This document shows, piece by piece, positions 45,189-53,634 of a stretch of 64,000 nucleotides of DNA. Origin of the DNA: Sphingobacterium kitahiroshimense (GTDB lineage: Bacteria > Bacteroidota > Bacteroidia > Sphingobacteriales > Sphingobacteriaceae); assembly GCF_025961315.1 (NCBI RefSeq), contig NZ_JAOQNK010000001.1, positions 248,001 through 312,000 of the forward strand, read 5' to 3'. The position numbers and the translations under genes were made by a program. Position 1 is the stretch's first letter. Each line of letters begins with the position of its first letter. The notes under the pieces are model-generated. The model searched no databases. It had not been told where the DNA came from and saw only the letters and a list, made by a program, of their open reading frames with translations.

Positions 45189-46127
45189 ATGACGCTCATT
45201 CAATTAGAGTATATAGTCGCCGTTGATACATATAGAAACTTTGTAGCCGCTGCCGAAAAATGTTTTGTAACACAGCCCACGTTAAGTATGCAAATCCAGA
45301 AATTGGAGGAGTCTATTGGAGTTAAAATTTTTGACCGAAGCCGTCAACCTGTAATCCCTACTGAAATTGGAGAAAAGATAATTGCACAAGCTCGTATTAT
45401 TCTGATAGAAAGTAAAAAAGTTTTGGAGATTGTCCAAAATGAAAATGGTGAATTGGACGGAGAGTTACGTATAGGAGTGATTCCGACGATAGCCCCTTAT
45501 TTGTTACCGACGGTTCTAACACGGTTTATGGATAAATACCCCAAAATGCAATTACAAATTTGGGAGTATACCACCGAAAGAATTGTTCACGAGTTGAAAG
45601 TAGGACTTTTGGACTGCGGGATCTTATCGACACCATTACATGAAGCAGGAATAATTGAAAAGCCACTTTTTTATGAAAACTTTGTGGCATATATTTCGGA
45701 AAACAGTCCGCTTTTCGGTAAAAAGATGTTGAGCTCTGATGACATCGGAGAGGATAAGCTTTGGTTATTGAATGAAGGTCACTGTATGCGTGGACAGGTA
45801 TTAAACATCTGCCATCATAAACATAATTATGATAGTTCTGGTCGTTTTGAATATAATACCGGGAGTGTAGAGACTTTAAAAAAGATGGTGGATATCAATT
45901 CGGGAATTACAATATTACCCGAATTATCTATTGTAGATTATAATGAAGATCAGCTAAACCGGATTCGTTATTTTAAAGCTCCGGAACCTGTCCGTGAAAT
46001 AAGTCTTGTAACAACACAGAATTTTGTCAAAAAACAAGCTATTGAAGCGTTATCGCGTGAGATTATGGAAGCAATACCGGAGAAGTTTAAATCAAAGAAA
46101 AAGAAAGAGGTTCTAAGTTTTCAATAA
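45189..46127 (+). CDS. oxyR: Hydrogen peroxide-sensing LysR regulator
   Basis: A 312-residue LysR-type activator. The N-terminal winged helix is MTLIQLEYIVAVDTYRNFVA with FVTQPTLSMQIQKLEE as recognition helix. The redox pair is C199 and C208 in NEGHCMRGQVLNIC, the same numbers and spacing as in E. coli OxyR, so disulfide-based peroxide sensing is strongly supported. I use the ATG at 45189; the frame extends to 45147 but this is the family start. The ClC gene follows by 6 bases, so they are co-transcribed. Confidence 0.94.
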   Translation: MTLIQLEYIVAVDTYRNFVAAAEKCFVTQPTLSMQIQKLEESIGVKIFDRSRQPVIPTEIGEKIIAQARIILIESKKVLEIVQNENGELDGELRIGVIPTIAPYLLPTVLTRFMDKYPKMQLQIWEYTTERIVHELKVGLLDCGILSTPLHEAGIIEKPLFYENFVAYISENSPLFGKKMLSSDDIGEDKLWLLNEGHCMRGQVLNICHHKHNYDSSGRFEYNTGSVETLKKMVDINSGITILPELSIVDYNEDQLNRIRYFKAPEPVREISLVTTQNFVKKQAIEALSREIMEAIPEKFKSKKKKEVLSFQ

Positions 46128-46133
46128 TATAAA

Positions 46134-47942
46134 ATGAATAGTAAAACATTAAGAGGCAGGCTTAATAGAAAATTAGATGCGCTTAATCATTGGCGGATGC
46201 ATAAAATTTCGAATCGAAACTTTATCATTATTTTAGCTTTTGTAGTCGGGATTATAGGTGGGGTAGCTGCTTCTGTGTTAAAAGCATTAACGCACTTTAT
46301 TGCTTCGACCTTACAGGATGATGTGGATTGGCATTATAAATATTCATTCTATTTATTCTTCCCATTATTAGGTATTCTTTTGAGTGTCTTGTATGTGCGT
46401 AAGGTGCTAAAGGCGAAACATCTTGAGCACGGTATAACACCGATTATTTATGCCATTTCCAGAAAATCGAGTCAGATTCCTGTTCACAATGTCTATTCGC
46501 AGATAGTCACCTCGGCTATAACCGTTGGGTTTGGAGGATCTTGTGGATTAGAGGCACCTATTGCGATGAGTGGATCTGCCATCGGATCTAATACGGGACG
46601 GTTTTTTGGCTTGCAATATAAAGAGGTGACGATGCTATTGGCTTGTGGGGCTGCAGCTGGTATCGCAGGCGCTTTTGACAGCCCTTTAGCAGGGATGGTG
46701 TTCGCCATCGAAATTTTATTACCGGAATTCTCTATTCCGGTGCTTATTCCGTTACTGATTTCGGCTGCAATGGCATCGGTAGTTGCACAATCATTATATA
46801 GTGAACCCCTATTTCACACTTTTAGTACGGAGTGGGAGGTATCAGCACTATTTTTCTACTTATTGTTAGCTTTATTGGTTGGTGGATATTCTGTTTATTT
46901 TGCGAAGATCAGCAGTATTGTCAAGAATTGGTTTACTAATATTAAAAATCCTTACAATAAGGTGTGGGTTAGTGGCATATCATTGGGGTTGATGATCTTT
47001 ATCTTCCCTGCTCTTTACGGAGAAGGATATATTGCGATTCAGCAAATATTGAATGGTCAATTTAATGCCATTGTTAAGAATAGTCTATTTGCAGATTATC
47101 AGGATATCGGGCTTGTAATATTAGCTTATTCGGTCTTAACTCTTTTTGCCAAATCATTTGCCGCTCTGTTTACCCTTAATGGTGGTGGAAACGGCGGTGT
47201 TTTTGGTCCTAGTCTGGTGATGGGCGGGCTATTGGGCTTTGCTTTTGCTTATGGAGTCAATCTGACAGGAATAACAGAATTGAATGTTCCTAACTTTGTA
47301 GTGGTCGGCATGGCCGGCGCCTTGAGTGGAATCATGCATGCACCATTGACAGGTGTTTTTCTAATCGCAGAAATCACTGGAGGGTACGGATTGATGGTAC
47401 CGCTAATGCTTGTCACTTCCATTTCATATTTAATTAATAGATCGATACTGAAATACTCTATTTATACGAAAGTTTTAGCTGATTCAGGAGACTTGCTGTC
47501 TTACGAGGACAAGGATCGATCTGTATTAAGTATGATGAAGGTAAGGTATGTTTTAGAAACTAATTTTGTCATACTAAGACCTGAAGAAACCCCTAAAATG
47601 AGACAATCTGATATTATTCACAGTAAGCGTAATATTTTTCCTATTGTTACTGAAAAGGGCAAATTGCTAGGTATCTTATATAGCGAACGCTTATTTTCTA
47701 TTTTGTTGGGTGAGGAGGAAGGTATCGACCAACCTTTTAGTAAGTTAGCGGAAACACCTACTGATCTTGTTAAAATACATGAAGAAGATATGGAGTCGGT
47801 CATGCTCAAGATGAAAAAAGATGATGTATGGATATTACCAGTGATTGATAAGGATGGGAATTATCTCGGTTTTGTATCGAAATCAAGTGTCTTTAATAAG
47901 TATAGGGCATTGCTGATGCGACAAGGACATTATTTGGAGTAA
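46134..47942 (+). CDS. ClC family chloride channel/antiporter with CBS domains
   Basis: A 602-residue membrane protein with a ClC core (residues about 30-440) and a C-terminal CBS pair (450-590). The selectivity motifs are GFGGSCGLEAPIAMSGSAIG (GxExP, with the gating Glu present, as in proton-coupled exchangers), and GGNGGVFGPSLVMGG (GxFxP). The first motif is changed (HGITPII in place of GSGIP). It follows oxyR by 6 bases, an uncommon pairing, and may link anion homeostasis to peroxide stress. It ends at a hairpin shared with ribE. Confidence 0.9.
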   Translation: MNSKTLRGRLNRKLDALNHWRMHKISNRNFIIILAFVVGIIGGVAASVLKALTHFIASTLQDDVDWHYKYSFYLFFPLLGILLSVLYVRKVLKAKHLEHGITPIIYAISRKSSQIPVHNVYSQIVTSAITVGFGGSCGLEAPIAMSGSAIGSNTGRFFGLQYKEVTMLLACGAAAGIAGAFDSPLAGMVFAIEILLPEFSIPVLIPLLISAAMASVVAQSLYSEPLFHTFSTEWEVSALFFYLLLALLVGGYSVYFAKISSIVKNWFTNIKNPYNKVWVSGISLGLMIFIFPALYGEGYIAIQQILNGQFNAIVKNSLFADYQDIGLVILAYSVLTLFAKSFAALFTLNGGGNGGVFGPSLVMGGLLGFAFAYGVNLTGITELNVPNFVVVGMAGALSGIMHAPLTGVFLIAEITGGYGLMVPLMLVTSISYLINRSILKYSIYTKVLADSGDLLSYEDKDRSVLSMMKVRYVLETNFVILRPEETPKMRQSDIIHSKRNIFPIVTEKGKLLGILYSERLFSILLGEEEGIDQPFSKLAETPTDLVKIHEEDMESVMLKMKKDDVWILPVIDKDGNYLGFVSKSSVFNKYRALLMRQGHYLE

Positions 47943-47950
47943 CATAAAAT

Positions 47951-47980
47951 ATGGCTTTGAGATTAACCTCTCAAAGCCAT
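47951..47980. terminator. Bidirectional terminator between ClC and ribE genes
   Basis: ATGGCTTTGAGA / TCTCAAAGCCAT, 12 bp perfect, 6-base loop, then AATTTTTG on the plus side. Confidence 0.85.
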
Positions 47981-48553
47981 AATTTTTGATACATATTTGC
48001 CTATGATATCAAATTCCAGATTTACTTTTGTACCTACTTCTACATTTTTTAAGTTTGTGTGTTCAATAGTGTAGGGGATAATTGCGACAGAAAATTGATC
48101 AATTTTAGAGTTAACTACAGTCAGGCTAATCCCGTTTACTGTAATAGATCCTTTTTCAACTGTGATATTCTGAAGCTTTGGATCATATTGAAATGTAAAT
48201 ACGAAACTTCCATCTTGATCTTGTTTGTTAATACATGTTGCTACCTGATCAACGTGACCTTGTACAATATGTCCGTCAAAACGCCCATTGGCCTGCGTAC
48301 AACGTTCTATATTCATGACATCGCCAATCTTTAAATCTTGAAGATTTGTTTTTTGCAGTGTTTCATCAATTGCAGTTACTTGATGCAAATTTTCTTCAAT
48401 TCCAACAACGGTTAAACAAACTCCGTTATGGGCTACACTTTGATCTATCTTTAATTCATTGGAAATCTGGCTCTCGATATACAAATGAATATTTGTATCT
48501 TCTTTGACAATATCTTTGACCTTTCCTAAGGTTTCTATAATTCCTGTAAACAT
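47963..48553 (-). CDS. ribE: Riboflavin synthase, alpha subunit
   Basis: A 196-residue enzyme dismutating two 6,7-dimethyl-8-ribityllumazines to riboflavin. The N-terminal MFTGIIETLG is the hallmark and sets the start at the ATG 48553 (the frame runs on to 48637). The two lumazine-binding repeats are seen as VAHNGVCLTVVGI with GRFDGHIVQGHVDQ in the first and GSITVNGISLTVV with VNLEFDIIGKYV in the second. No FMN riboswitch is visible upstream; a -7-like box and two dyads are (48573-48643). Confidence 0.93.
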   Translation of the reverse strand: MFTGIIETLGKVKDIVKEDTNIHLYIESQISNELKIDQSVAHNGVCLTVVGIEENLHQVTAIDETLQKTNLQDLKIGDVMNIERCTQANGRFDGHIVQGHVDQVATCINKQDQDGSFVFTFQYDPKLQNITVEKGSITVNGISLTVVNSKIDQFSVAIIPYTIEHTNLKNVEVGTKVNLEFDIIGKYVSKIMALRG

Positions 48554-48572
48554 GTGTTTTTCTGATTTTATA

Positions 48573-48580
48573 CAAAGATA
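48573..48580 (-). promoter_or_regulatory. Candidate -7 element for ribE
   Basis: Minus-strand TATCTTTG matches TAnnTTTG, 19 bases before the ATG at 48553; no clear -33 partner. Confidence 0.45.
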
Positions 48581-48606
48581 AAGATAATCTGAGGATATAA
48601 AAACAC

Positions 48607-48643
48607 TTAGAATCATTCTAAATTGTAGTAAAATCACTACAAT
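48607..48643. promoter_or_regulatory. Two adjacent perfect dyads upstream of ribE
   Basis: TTAGAATCATTCTAA (48607-48621, 7-bp arms, 1-base centre) abuts ATTGTAGT-AAAATC-ACTACAAT (8-bp arms). Such paired dyads next to a promoter look like operators; the regulator is unknown. Confidence 0.5.
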
Positions 48644-48675
48644 TTAATATTATTAAAAAAAATAAGAATAAATAA

Positions 48676-48707
48676 TTTGTTATAGTGTAATATATACACT
48701 ATCTTTG
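48676..48707 (+). promoter_or_regulatory. Promoter of RNA unit A, with dyad operator
   Basis: TTTG (48676-48679), 20 bases, TATCTTTG (48700-48707): an exact Bacteroidota promoter. Between the boxes lies TAGTGTA-ATATA-TACACTA (48683-48701), a dyad that would be covered by polymerase, as expected of a repressor site. Confidence 0.75.
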
Positions 48708-48711
48708 TTGC

Positions 48712-48782
48712 ATCATAATTTAGGTTTATAATTGGTTTTAAAGGTTTTCATTCTCCCCGTTTGAAAACCTTTATTTATTTAT
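48712..48782 (+). ncRNA. Putative small RNA, unit A
   Basis: From the promoter at 48676-48707 a transcript would run through TTTAGGTTTATAATTGG and a 12-bp hairpin (48739-48750 with 48762-48773, loop TTCTCCCCGTT) followed by TTTATTT. No ORF of note lies in it. A second unit with the same order and several identical words (TTTAGGTT, TTTAAAG before the hairpin, CTTT after it, then TATAGC-ATATTAT) is at 49081-49160. The 3' end and length are guesses. Confidence 0.5.
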
Positions 48783-48922
48783 AGCGATATTATTTATCTT
48801 TTAAGTTTTAATATTGTCATTTTTCTAATTATATAGGTTTTAATTCGATTTCACTGTTTTTTATTCAAAAAAAGTTATTGTGTTGGATTTACACCATATC
48901 AAATGGGGCATACTGATATCTT

Positions 48923-48949
48923 ATTACTGGTTAAAAGAGTTGCAGTAAT
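48923..48949. repeat. Hairpin between RNA units A and B
   Basis: ATTACTG / CAGTAAT around 13 bases. The stretch 48785-49040 otherwise shows no gene. Confidence 0.4.
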
Positions 48950-49044
48950 GGTATTTTTAGCATTATTTTTTATTGAAAAATAATAAATAACGTATCGTTT
49001 TACACTATATTTCCTTATTATTTTTTCAGTGTTCAAATAATTAT

Positions 49045-49076
49045 TTTGTAAGAATAATAAATATATTTTACCTTTG
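49045..49076 (+). promoter_or_regulatory. Promoter of RNA unit B
   Basis: TTTG (49045-49048), 20 bases, TACCTTTG (49069-49076), an exact Bacteroidota promoter with the same spacing as unit A. Confidence 0.75.
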
Positions 49077-49080
49077 ACGT

Positions 49081-49160
49081 AGGTTTAGGTTGATTACCTC
49101 TTTCAAGAGGTACTTTAAAGCCTGGGAAATCGCTCGATTCTCTCAGGCTTTTCTATTTTA
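49081..49160 (+). ncRNA. Putative small RNA or 5' leader with terminator, unit B
   Basis: After the promoter come TAGGTTTAGGTT, a first hairpin TACCTC / GAGGTA (49095-49112) and a second, long one from 49117 to 49151 (AAAGCCTG / CAGGCTTT, continuing inward with one bulge to about 16 pairs), then TTCTATTTT. The second hairpin looks like an intrinsic terminator. The ATG of the next gene is at 49217, so this may be an independent small RNA or an attenuator leader of that gene. Confidence 0.5.
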
Positions 49161-49216
49161 TAGCCATATTATCAATCATTTTTTTAAATTTGAAGATTAA
49201 TCATTTATTCCATACT

Positions 49217-50875
49217 ATGCGTATATTATATCTATTTCTATCTCTCTTTTTTTTCCAATCACTTTATGCTCAGAAAGGCATTTTAGTTGAATATCAGCGT
49301 TCCAGTAACAATAAAGTTATGGAATCGCAGGATCCGACTTTAGTTTATGCAAATGCCGAGCAAACAGTGATTACAAGCCGTAAGATTATGAGCGGTGAAG
49401 CGAAGATGCCTTATGAGATTTTTGTTATTAAAAGACCTTCAAATGCTTATTATAAGATGACACGGGTCAATGCAATGAAACAAATAGGTACAATTGATTC
49501 CAATGCGATCAATAAACAAAATTTGGAAATTACTAAGGAAACTAAAAAAATATTAGGCTATACTTGCTATAGGGCAAAAACTAGTGTAAACTCGAATAGC
49601 ATTGATATCTGGTATACGACCGAGCTGAAGGTAAAAGGTGGTCCTTCAGATTTAGGGCAGAACCTTGGCTTTGTACTTGAAGTAGTCCGTAATGGTAATT
49701 CTGCAGTAACAGCAAGTAAAATTGAAAAACTAAAGGAATGGCCAACGTCATTAAACTTGCCTCAGTCATTGGTTTATGTTGATGATTTGACCTATAAAGA
49801 TGAGCTGTGGAAAAGCAGGTTTACACAAGTTCCTGTCTTTAAAAATGAAAAGATCAGCTTCTCCGATGATAGTAAATCGGATAGTATTTTAAGATTTGCA
49901 AATGGTACTGTCATTGTTAAAAAAGTAAAAATTCCAAAGATTAATCCAGGACAAACTGTATTTGTGCAATTGACTGAAAAATCTAAAGGTGACGCTTACG
50001 ATCGTACAGGTTCTGTTTTTATTATTCCTCAAGATCAGCAACTGTCTTTTTTAGATGGTATGCAAAAAGGGATGAATACGCTACCGTTTTATGATAATGG
50101 CAATGGTAAAAAATACCAAGGTGTGATCCGTACGGCTATTTATTCTCCTATCTTAGAGCTTATGCGCTTCTTTACACCTTTTGGTGTGAGTCAATTTAAT
50201 TATTTAAAATTGAAGGGCAAGACCTGGCAAGATTCTGTATTATATAGACAGGATATCAGCGAGCTTGCGGGGGCTATCAGTGATCAGGAAGTTTATGTAG
50301 GTGCTTTTATTGGAAATTATGATAAAAATGGCCATGAGATAAGTCTTGAATTGACGGTACATCCGGGGTTTGATAGAAGCCAATCATTAAAAAAATTACT
50401 GCCAATTTTTAATACTACTAATGTAATGGAAATGGGTGGGCAGGAGTACGGAACGATGTTCAATAAGGATCAAGGTTTGGTAGTAACTTTTGAGTTGAAG
50501 GAGGATGCGGAAAATGTTCAACTGCGCTATGTTACTACTGGACATGGTGGATGGGGGAATGGTGATGAATTTGTCCCTAAAACAAATCGTATATTTCTTA
50601 ACGAAGTGCCGTTATTTAGCTTTACACCATGGCGTAATGATTGTGGATCATATCGATTAAGTAATCCTGCTTCCGGAAATTTTGCTAATGGTCTATCTTC
50701 TTCGGATTTGAGTCGTTCTAATTGGTGTCCAGGAACGGTAACTTATCCTATTTTTATCGATATAGGAAAACTTAAAGCTGGAAAGCATACTGTCCGTGTT
50801 CATATTCCGCAAGGCGAAAGCGAGGGAACAAGCTTCAGCAGCTGGAATGTATCGGGTGTATTGTTATATGACTAA
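49217..50875 (+). CDS. Secreted GLPGLI-like / PNGase F-like fusion protein
   Basis: A 552-residue exported protein; signal peptide ends at YAQ (residue 19). Residues about 20-220 fit the GLPGLI family, with KKILGYTCYRAKT and IDIWYTTELKVKGGPSDL. The rest fits peptide-N-glycosidase F: YDRTGSVFII corresponds to the catalytic Asp60 region, GGWGNGDEFVPKTN to the Glu206 region, then WRNDCGSYRL, SNWCPGTVTYP and FSSWNVSGVLLYD. The position of PNGase F Glu118 (YTETW) appears as YVGAF, so that residue is missing. Deglycosylation of host glycoproteins is plausible; activity is uncertain. I use ATG 49217, not the TTG at 49190. Confidence 0.83.
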   Translation: MRILYLFLSLFFFQSLYAQKGILVEYQRSSNNKVMESQDPTLVYANAEQTVITSRKIMSGEAKMPYEIFVIKRPSNAYYKMTRVNAMKQIGTIDSNAINKQNLEITKETKKILGYTCYRAKTSVNSNSIDIWYTTELKVKGGPSDLGQNLGFVLEVVRNGNSAVTASKIEKLKEWPTSLNLPQSLVYVDDLTYKDELWKSRFTQVPVFKNEKISFSDDSKSDSILRFANGTVIVKKVKIPKINPGQTVFVQLTEKSKGDAYDRTGSVFIIPQDQQLSFLDGMQKGMNTLPFYDNGNGKKYQGVIRTAIYSPILELMRFFTPFGVSQFNYLKLKGKTWQDSVLYRQDISELAGAISDQEVYVGAFIGNYDKNGHEISLELTVHPGFDRSQSLKKLLPIFNTTNVMEMGGQEYGTMFNKDQGLVVTFELKEDAENVQLRYVTTGHGGWGNGDEFVPKTNRIFLNEVPLFSFTPWRNDCGSYRLSNPASGNFANGLSSSDLSRSNWCPGTVTYPIFIDIGKLKAGKHTVRVHIPQGESEGTSFSSWNVSGVLLYD

Positions 50876-50880
50876 AACGA

Positions 50881-50912
50881 AAAGGGCTGAAAATATTTAT
50901 TTTCAGCCCTTT
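50881..50912. terminator. Bidirectional terminator between the PNGase-like gene and ychF
   Basis: AAAGGGCTGAAAAT / ATTTTCAGCCCTTT, 14 bp perfect with a 4-base loop. Confidence 0.92.
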
Positions 50913-50931
50913 CTAATTATTTTAATATTAA

Positions 50932-52032
50932 TTATACATTGAATCTGAAGTGCATAATATCACCATCTTCAACAATATATGTTTTTCCTTCTACCGATAA
51001 TTTACCAGCTTCTTTACAAGCTGCCTCAGATCCTAATTCGATAAAATCATTATATTTAATGACCTCTGCACGGATAAATCCTTTTTCAAAGTCTGTGTGG
51101 ATAACACCTGCTGCTTGTGGGGCTGTAAATCCTTTTTCAATTGTCCAAGCACGAACTTCCTGCACACCAGCAGTAAAGTATGTTGCTAAGTCCAGTAGTG
51201 AATAAGCTGCCACGATCAATTTAGAAACACCAGATTCTGCTAAACCTAGATCATCTAAGAACATCTGACGCTCTTCAAAACTTTCTAATTGTGCAATTTC
51301 CGATTCAATCTGAGCAGAAATAATTAATACCTGTGCATTTTCATCCTTAACTTCTTCTTTTACACGGTCAACATAAGCATTACCGGTATTGACAGAAGCT
51401 TCGTCCACATTACACACATATAATACAGGTTTTACAGTTAGTAATGCTAAATCTTGAATGAAATCGAAATCGTCTTTTTCAAGAGGTGCTGTACGAGCTG
51501 ATTTACCAGCTTCTAAATGGTCTTTTACAATAGATAAGATTTCGTAAGTGCGTTTTGCATCTTTATCTCCACCTGTTTTGGCCATTTTTTCTACTTTTTG
51601 AATACGTTTCACAACAGTATCCAAATCTTTCAACTGTAACTCAGTATCAATGATTTCTTTGTCACGAATAGGATCTACAGATCCATCAACATGGATCACA
51701 TTGCCGTCATCGAAACAACGTAAAACGTGAATAATTGCATTTGTTGTACGAATATTCCCTAAGAATTGATTACCAAGACCTTCACCTTTAGAAGCGCCTT
51801 TTACTAAACCAGCGATATCAACAATCTCAATTGTATTTGGAACAATTTTTTGAGGATTAACCAATTCAGCTAATTTATTAAGACGGGTATCAGGAACAGT
51901 GATAACCCCAACATTTGGTTCAATAGTACAAAAAGGAAAGTTTGCCGCTTGTGCTTTAGCGTTAGACAAACAGTTAAATAGTGTTGATTTACCTACGTTA
52001 GGTAATCCAACGATACCGCATTGTAAAGCCAT
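50932..52032 (-). CDS. ychF: Redox-regulated ATPase YchF (Obg family)
   Basis: A 366-residue P-loop NTPase of the OLA1/YchF group that prefers [23 protein letters not shown] gives the start at 52032 and the G1 motif; [20 protein letters not shown] is G3. The G4 position reads YVCNVDE, lacking the NKxD consensus, as is usual in ATP-preferring YchF. The C-terminal TGS domain includes [17 protein letters not shown]. Divergent from the Rieske gene; a minus-strand TATCTTTG (52060-52067) is a candidate -7 box. Confidence 0.95.
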   Translation of the reverse strand: MALQCGIVGLPNVGKSTLFNCLSNAKAQAANFPFCTIEPNVGVITVPDTRLNKLAELVNPQKIVPNTIEIVDIAGLVKGASKGEGLGNQFLGNIRTTNAIIHVLRCFDDGNVIHVDGSVDPIRDKEIIDTELQLKDLDTVVKRIQKVEKMAKTGGDKDAKRTYEILSIVKDHLEAGKSARTAPLEKDDFDFIQDLALLTVKPVLYVCNVDEASVNTGNAYVDRVKEEVKDENAQVLIISAQIESEIAQLESFEERQMFLDDLGLAESGVSKLIVAAYSLLDLATYFTAGVQEVRAWTIEKGFTAPQAAGVIHTDFEKGFIRAEVIKYNDFIELGSEAACKEAGKLSVEGKTYIVEDGDIMHFRFNV

Positions 52033-52059
52033 AAAATATGCTAGTTTTTTGAATTTACG

Positions 52060-52067
52060 CAAAGATA
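52060..52067 (-). promoter_or_regulatory. Candidate -7 element for ychF
   Basis: Minus-strand TATCTTTG matches TAnnTTTG, 27 bases before the ATG; no clear -33 partner. Confidence 0.45.
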
Positions 52068-52102
52068 AAAAATAAGTCGAAACTTTCTATGTATCTTTAA
52101 TT

Positions 52103-52444
52103 ATGTTGCAATGGTATAAGATCGATAAGGCGAGTATTTATGTTGAAGACCGAATTTATGAGGTAGAAGCGGGGCGTACCCGGTTGTGTATTTTGCATAA
52201 TGCAAATGGCTGGAAAGCATTTTCTAGGAAATGTCCACATGCGGGAGCTTCATTTGTAACGGGTTGGTGCGAAGGTGAAGAGATTGTTTGTTCTTATCAC
52301 CGGCATAGATTTAATTTGACAAGTGGCACAGGTTGTCCCGGACAAGGGGATTTTATTAAGATATACCCTACTAAAGTTGAAAATGAAGAATTGTATGTTG
52401 CCATTGAATCTTCAGGTTCTTTCTTTAGCAGGCTATTTAAATAA
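52103..52444 (+). CDS. Rieske [2Fe-2S] ferredoxin-like protein
   Basis: A 113-residue soluble single Rieske domain. The cluster ligands are in CPHAG (CxH) and CSYHRHRF (CxxH). There is no membrane anchor, so it is like the ferredoxins of dioxygenase or nitrite-reductase-like systems, not a bc1 subunit. No oxygenase gene is near, and its electron partner is unknown. Confidence 0.88.
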   Translation: MLQWYKIDKASIYVEDRIYEVEAGRTRLCILHNANGWKAFSRKCPHAGASFVTGWCEGEEIVCSYHRHRFNLTSGTGCPGQGDFIKIYPTKVENEELYVAIESSGSFFSRLFK

Positions 52445-52473
52445 GAGTTTTTTTGATTAATGATTGGATACGA

Positions 52474-53634
52474 TTATTTGTTGTGCGGATATTCCTGTAT
52501 CCAGTTAAAACCACGATTCATTAACTCAAATGTTTTCGGATCTCTTTTTTTAAGTCTGATTTCTTCCAATCGCTCTTTTATTTTTACTTTTAATAGCACA
52601 TCACCATTCTCCTCCAGTTTATAATCAAAGGTGTAATTGTTTAAGGTCATCTTATTTTCTGATGTATTAAAGCCGACTCCGATTCGTTGTACATTGTAAA
52701 AATTATCACGAGCTCGTGCATTTCCTTCATATTCAAAGATTAGAAATGACCAATCATTGGGTATGCTAACTCTTTTTTCTGAAGTTGTGTCAATTTGATA
52801 GATACCATACAATGGCGATTTTTTGAAATATTGTGCTATTATTTTTTTTTGATTAAAAACACCAAATAGCTGGGTTGAGATAAACAGCATAATCACTAAG
52901 ACTTTGCATATCGATGCAACCCACTTTTTCCATACTCTATTGAACACTGGCCTATTAATTTGCTTAAGTTGACTAGACTCGCCTTTGAAAAAAAGGTCTG
53001 TTAAAGATTTGAGATATGGAAGTAATAAAAATACCGATAATAAGACTAGTGCAGTTGACATCAACTTTACAGGTACATCGTAAAAATAGTTTATGGCCAT
53101 TATATTTAAACTTGTAGCCACTGTGATTAAAGCGCCTAAAACCATTGTTTTCCTAAACAGGAGTAGGCCTGCCATTATCTCCACAATACCAATAAAAATA
53201 TTGTATCCTTTCGAAAAACCAAAGAAATTCCATGCCAATCCCATTGGAGAAAATTCACCTAGAGGTTGCATAAGCTTGGTCAATCCTGGAGGCGGCATTT
53301 GCGCATGCATCAATTTGCTTACACCATAGTTGATGAGCATGAATGCAATGTAATAGCGAATAAAGACCGTCAACCAATAATAGCACTTATTGTAATTATT
53401 TCTTTTTGTATCTATCAAGGTCCAAATGATGGTTCCCAGAACTCCAATGATAACTAATATCAGAAGTGTTACCCAGTCAAAAGAAGTATCTCCGCTACCG
53501 TTGGAGAAAATGGAATAGTCGTATTGATATTTTAATATATTTTTCGAAAACCATGGTGTACAGATATGCATTAGCATAATCAATGGTCTATTGATGAAGC
53601 TGAAGAGAGGGAATGAACCGTTATTACATATCAC
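52474..53634 (-). CDS. DoxX-family membrane protein (N-terminus likely in another frame)
   Basis: A multi-helix membrane protein of the DoxX/DUF-type family common in Bacteroidota, with the family's RYYIAFMLINYGVSKLMHAQMPPP and GIVEIMAGLLLFRK segments and a soluble C-terminal part. This ORF begins at a GTG (53634), but the same frame upstream still encodes family-like sequence (FWKKKGFRFSFVFILLFIV) with no start codon before a stop at 53707. The only ATG, at 53726, is in another frame and joins through an A9 tract. So the real N-terminus probably requires a frameshift (see findings). Function is unknown; DoxX-type proteins are linked to thiosulfate or quinone redox. Confidence 0.78.
   Translation of the reverse strand: MICNNGSFPLFSFINRPLIMLMHICTPWFSKNILKYQYDYSIFSNGSGDTSFDWVTLLILVIIGVLGTIIWTLIDTKRNNYNKCYYWLTVFIRYYIAFMLINYGVSKLMHAQMPPPGLTKLMQPLGEFSPMGLAWNFFGFSKGYNIFIGIVEIMAGLLLFRKTMVLGALITVATSLNIMAINYFYDVPVKLMSTALVLLSVFLLLPYLKSLTDLFFKGESSQLKQINRPVFNRVWKKWVASICKVLVIMLFISTQLFGVFNQKKIIAQYFKKSPLYGIYQIDTTSEKRVSIPNDWSFLIFEYEGNARARDNFYNVQRIGVGFNTSENKMTLNNYTFDYKLEENGDVLLKVKIKERLEEIRLKKRDPKTFELMNRGFNWIQEYPHNK

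Noticed and set aside
48554..48660. FMN riboswitch ahead of ribE
   Set aside because: The conserved RFN-element blocks are absent; only dyads and a -7-like box are present.
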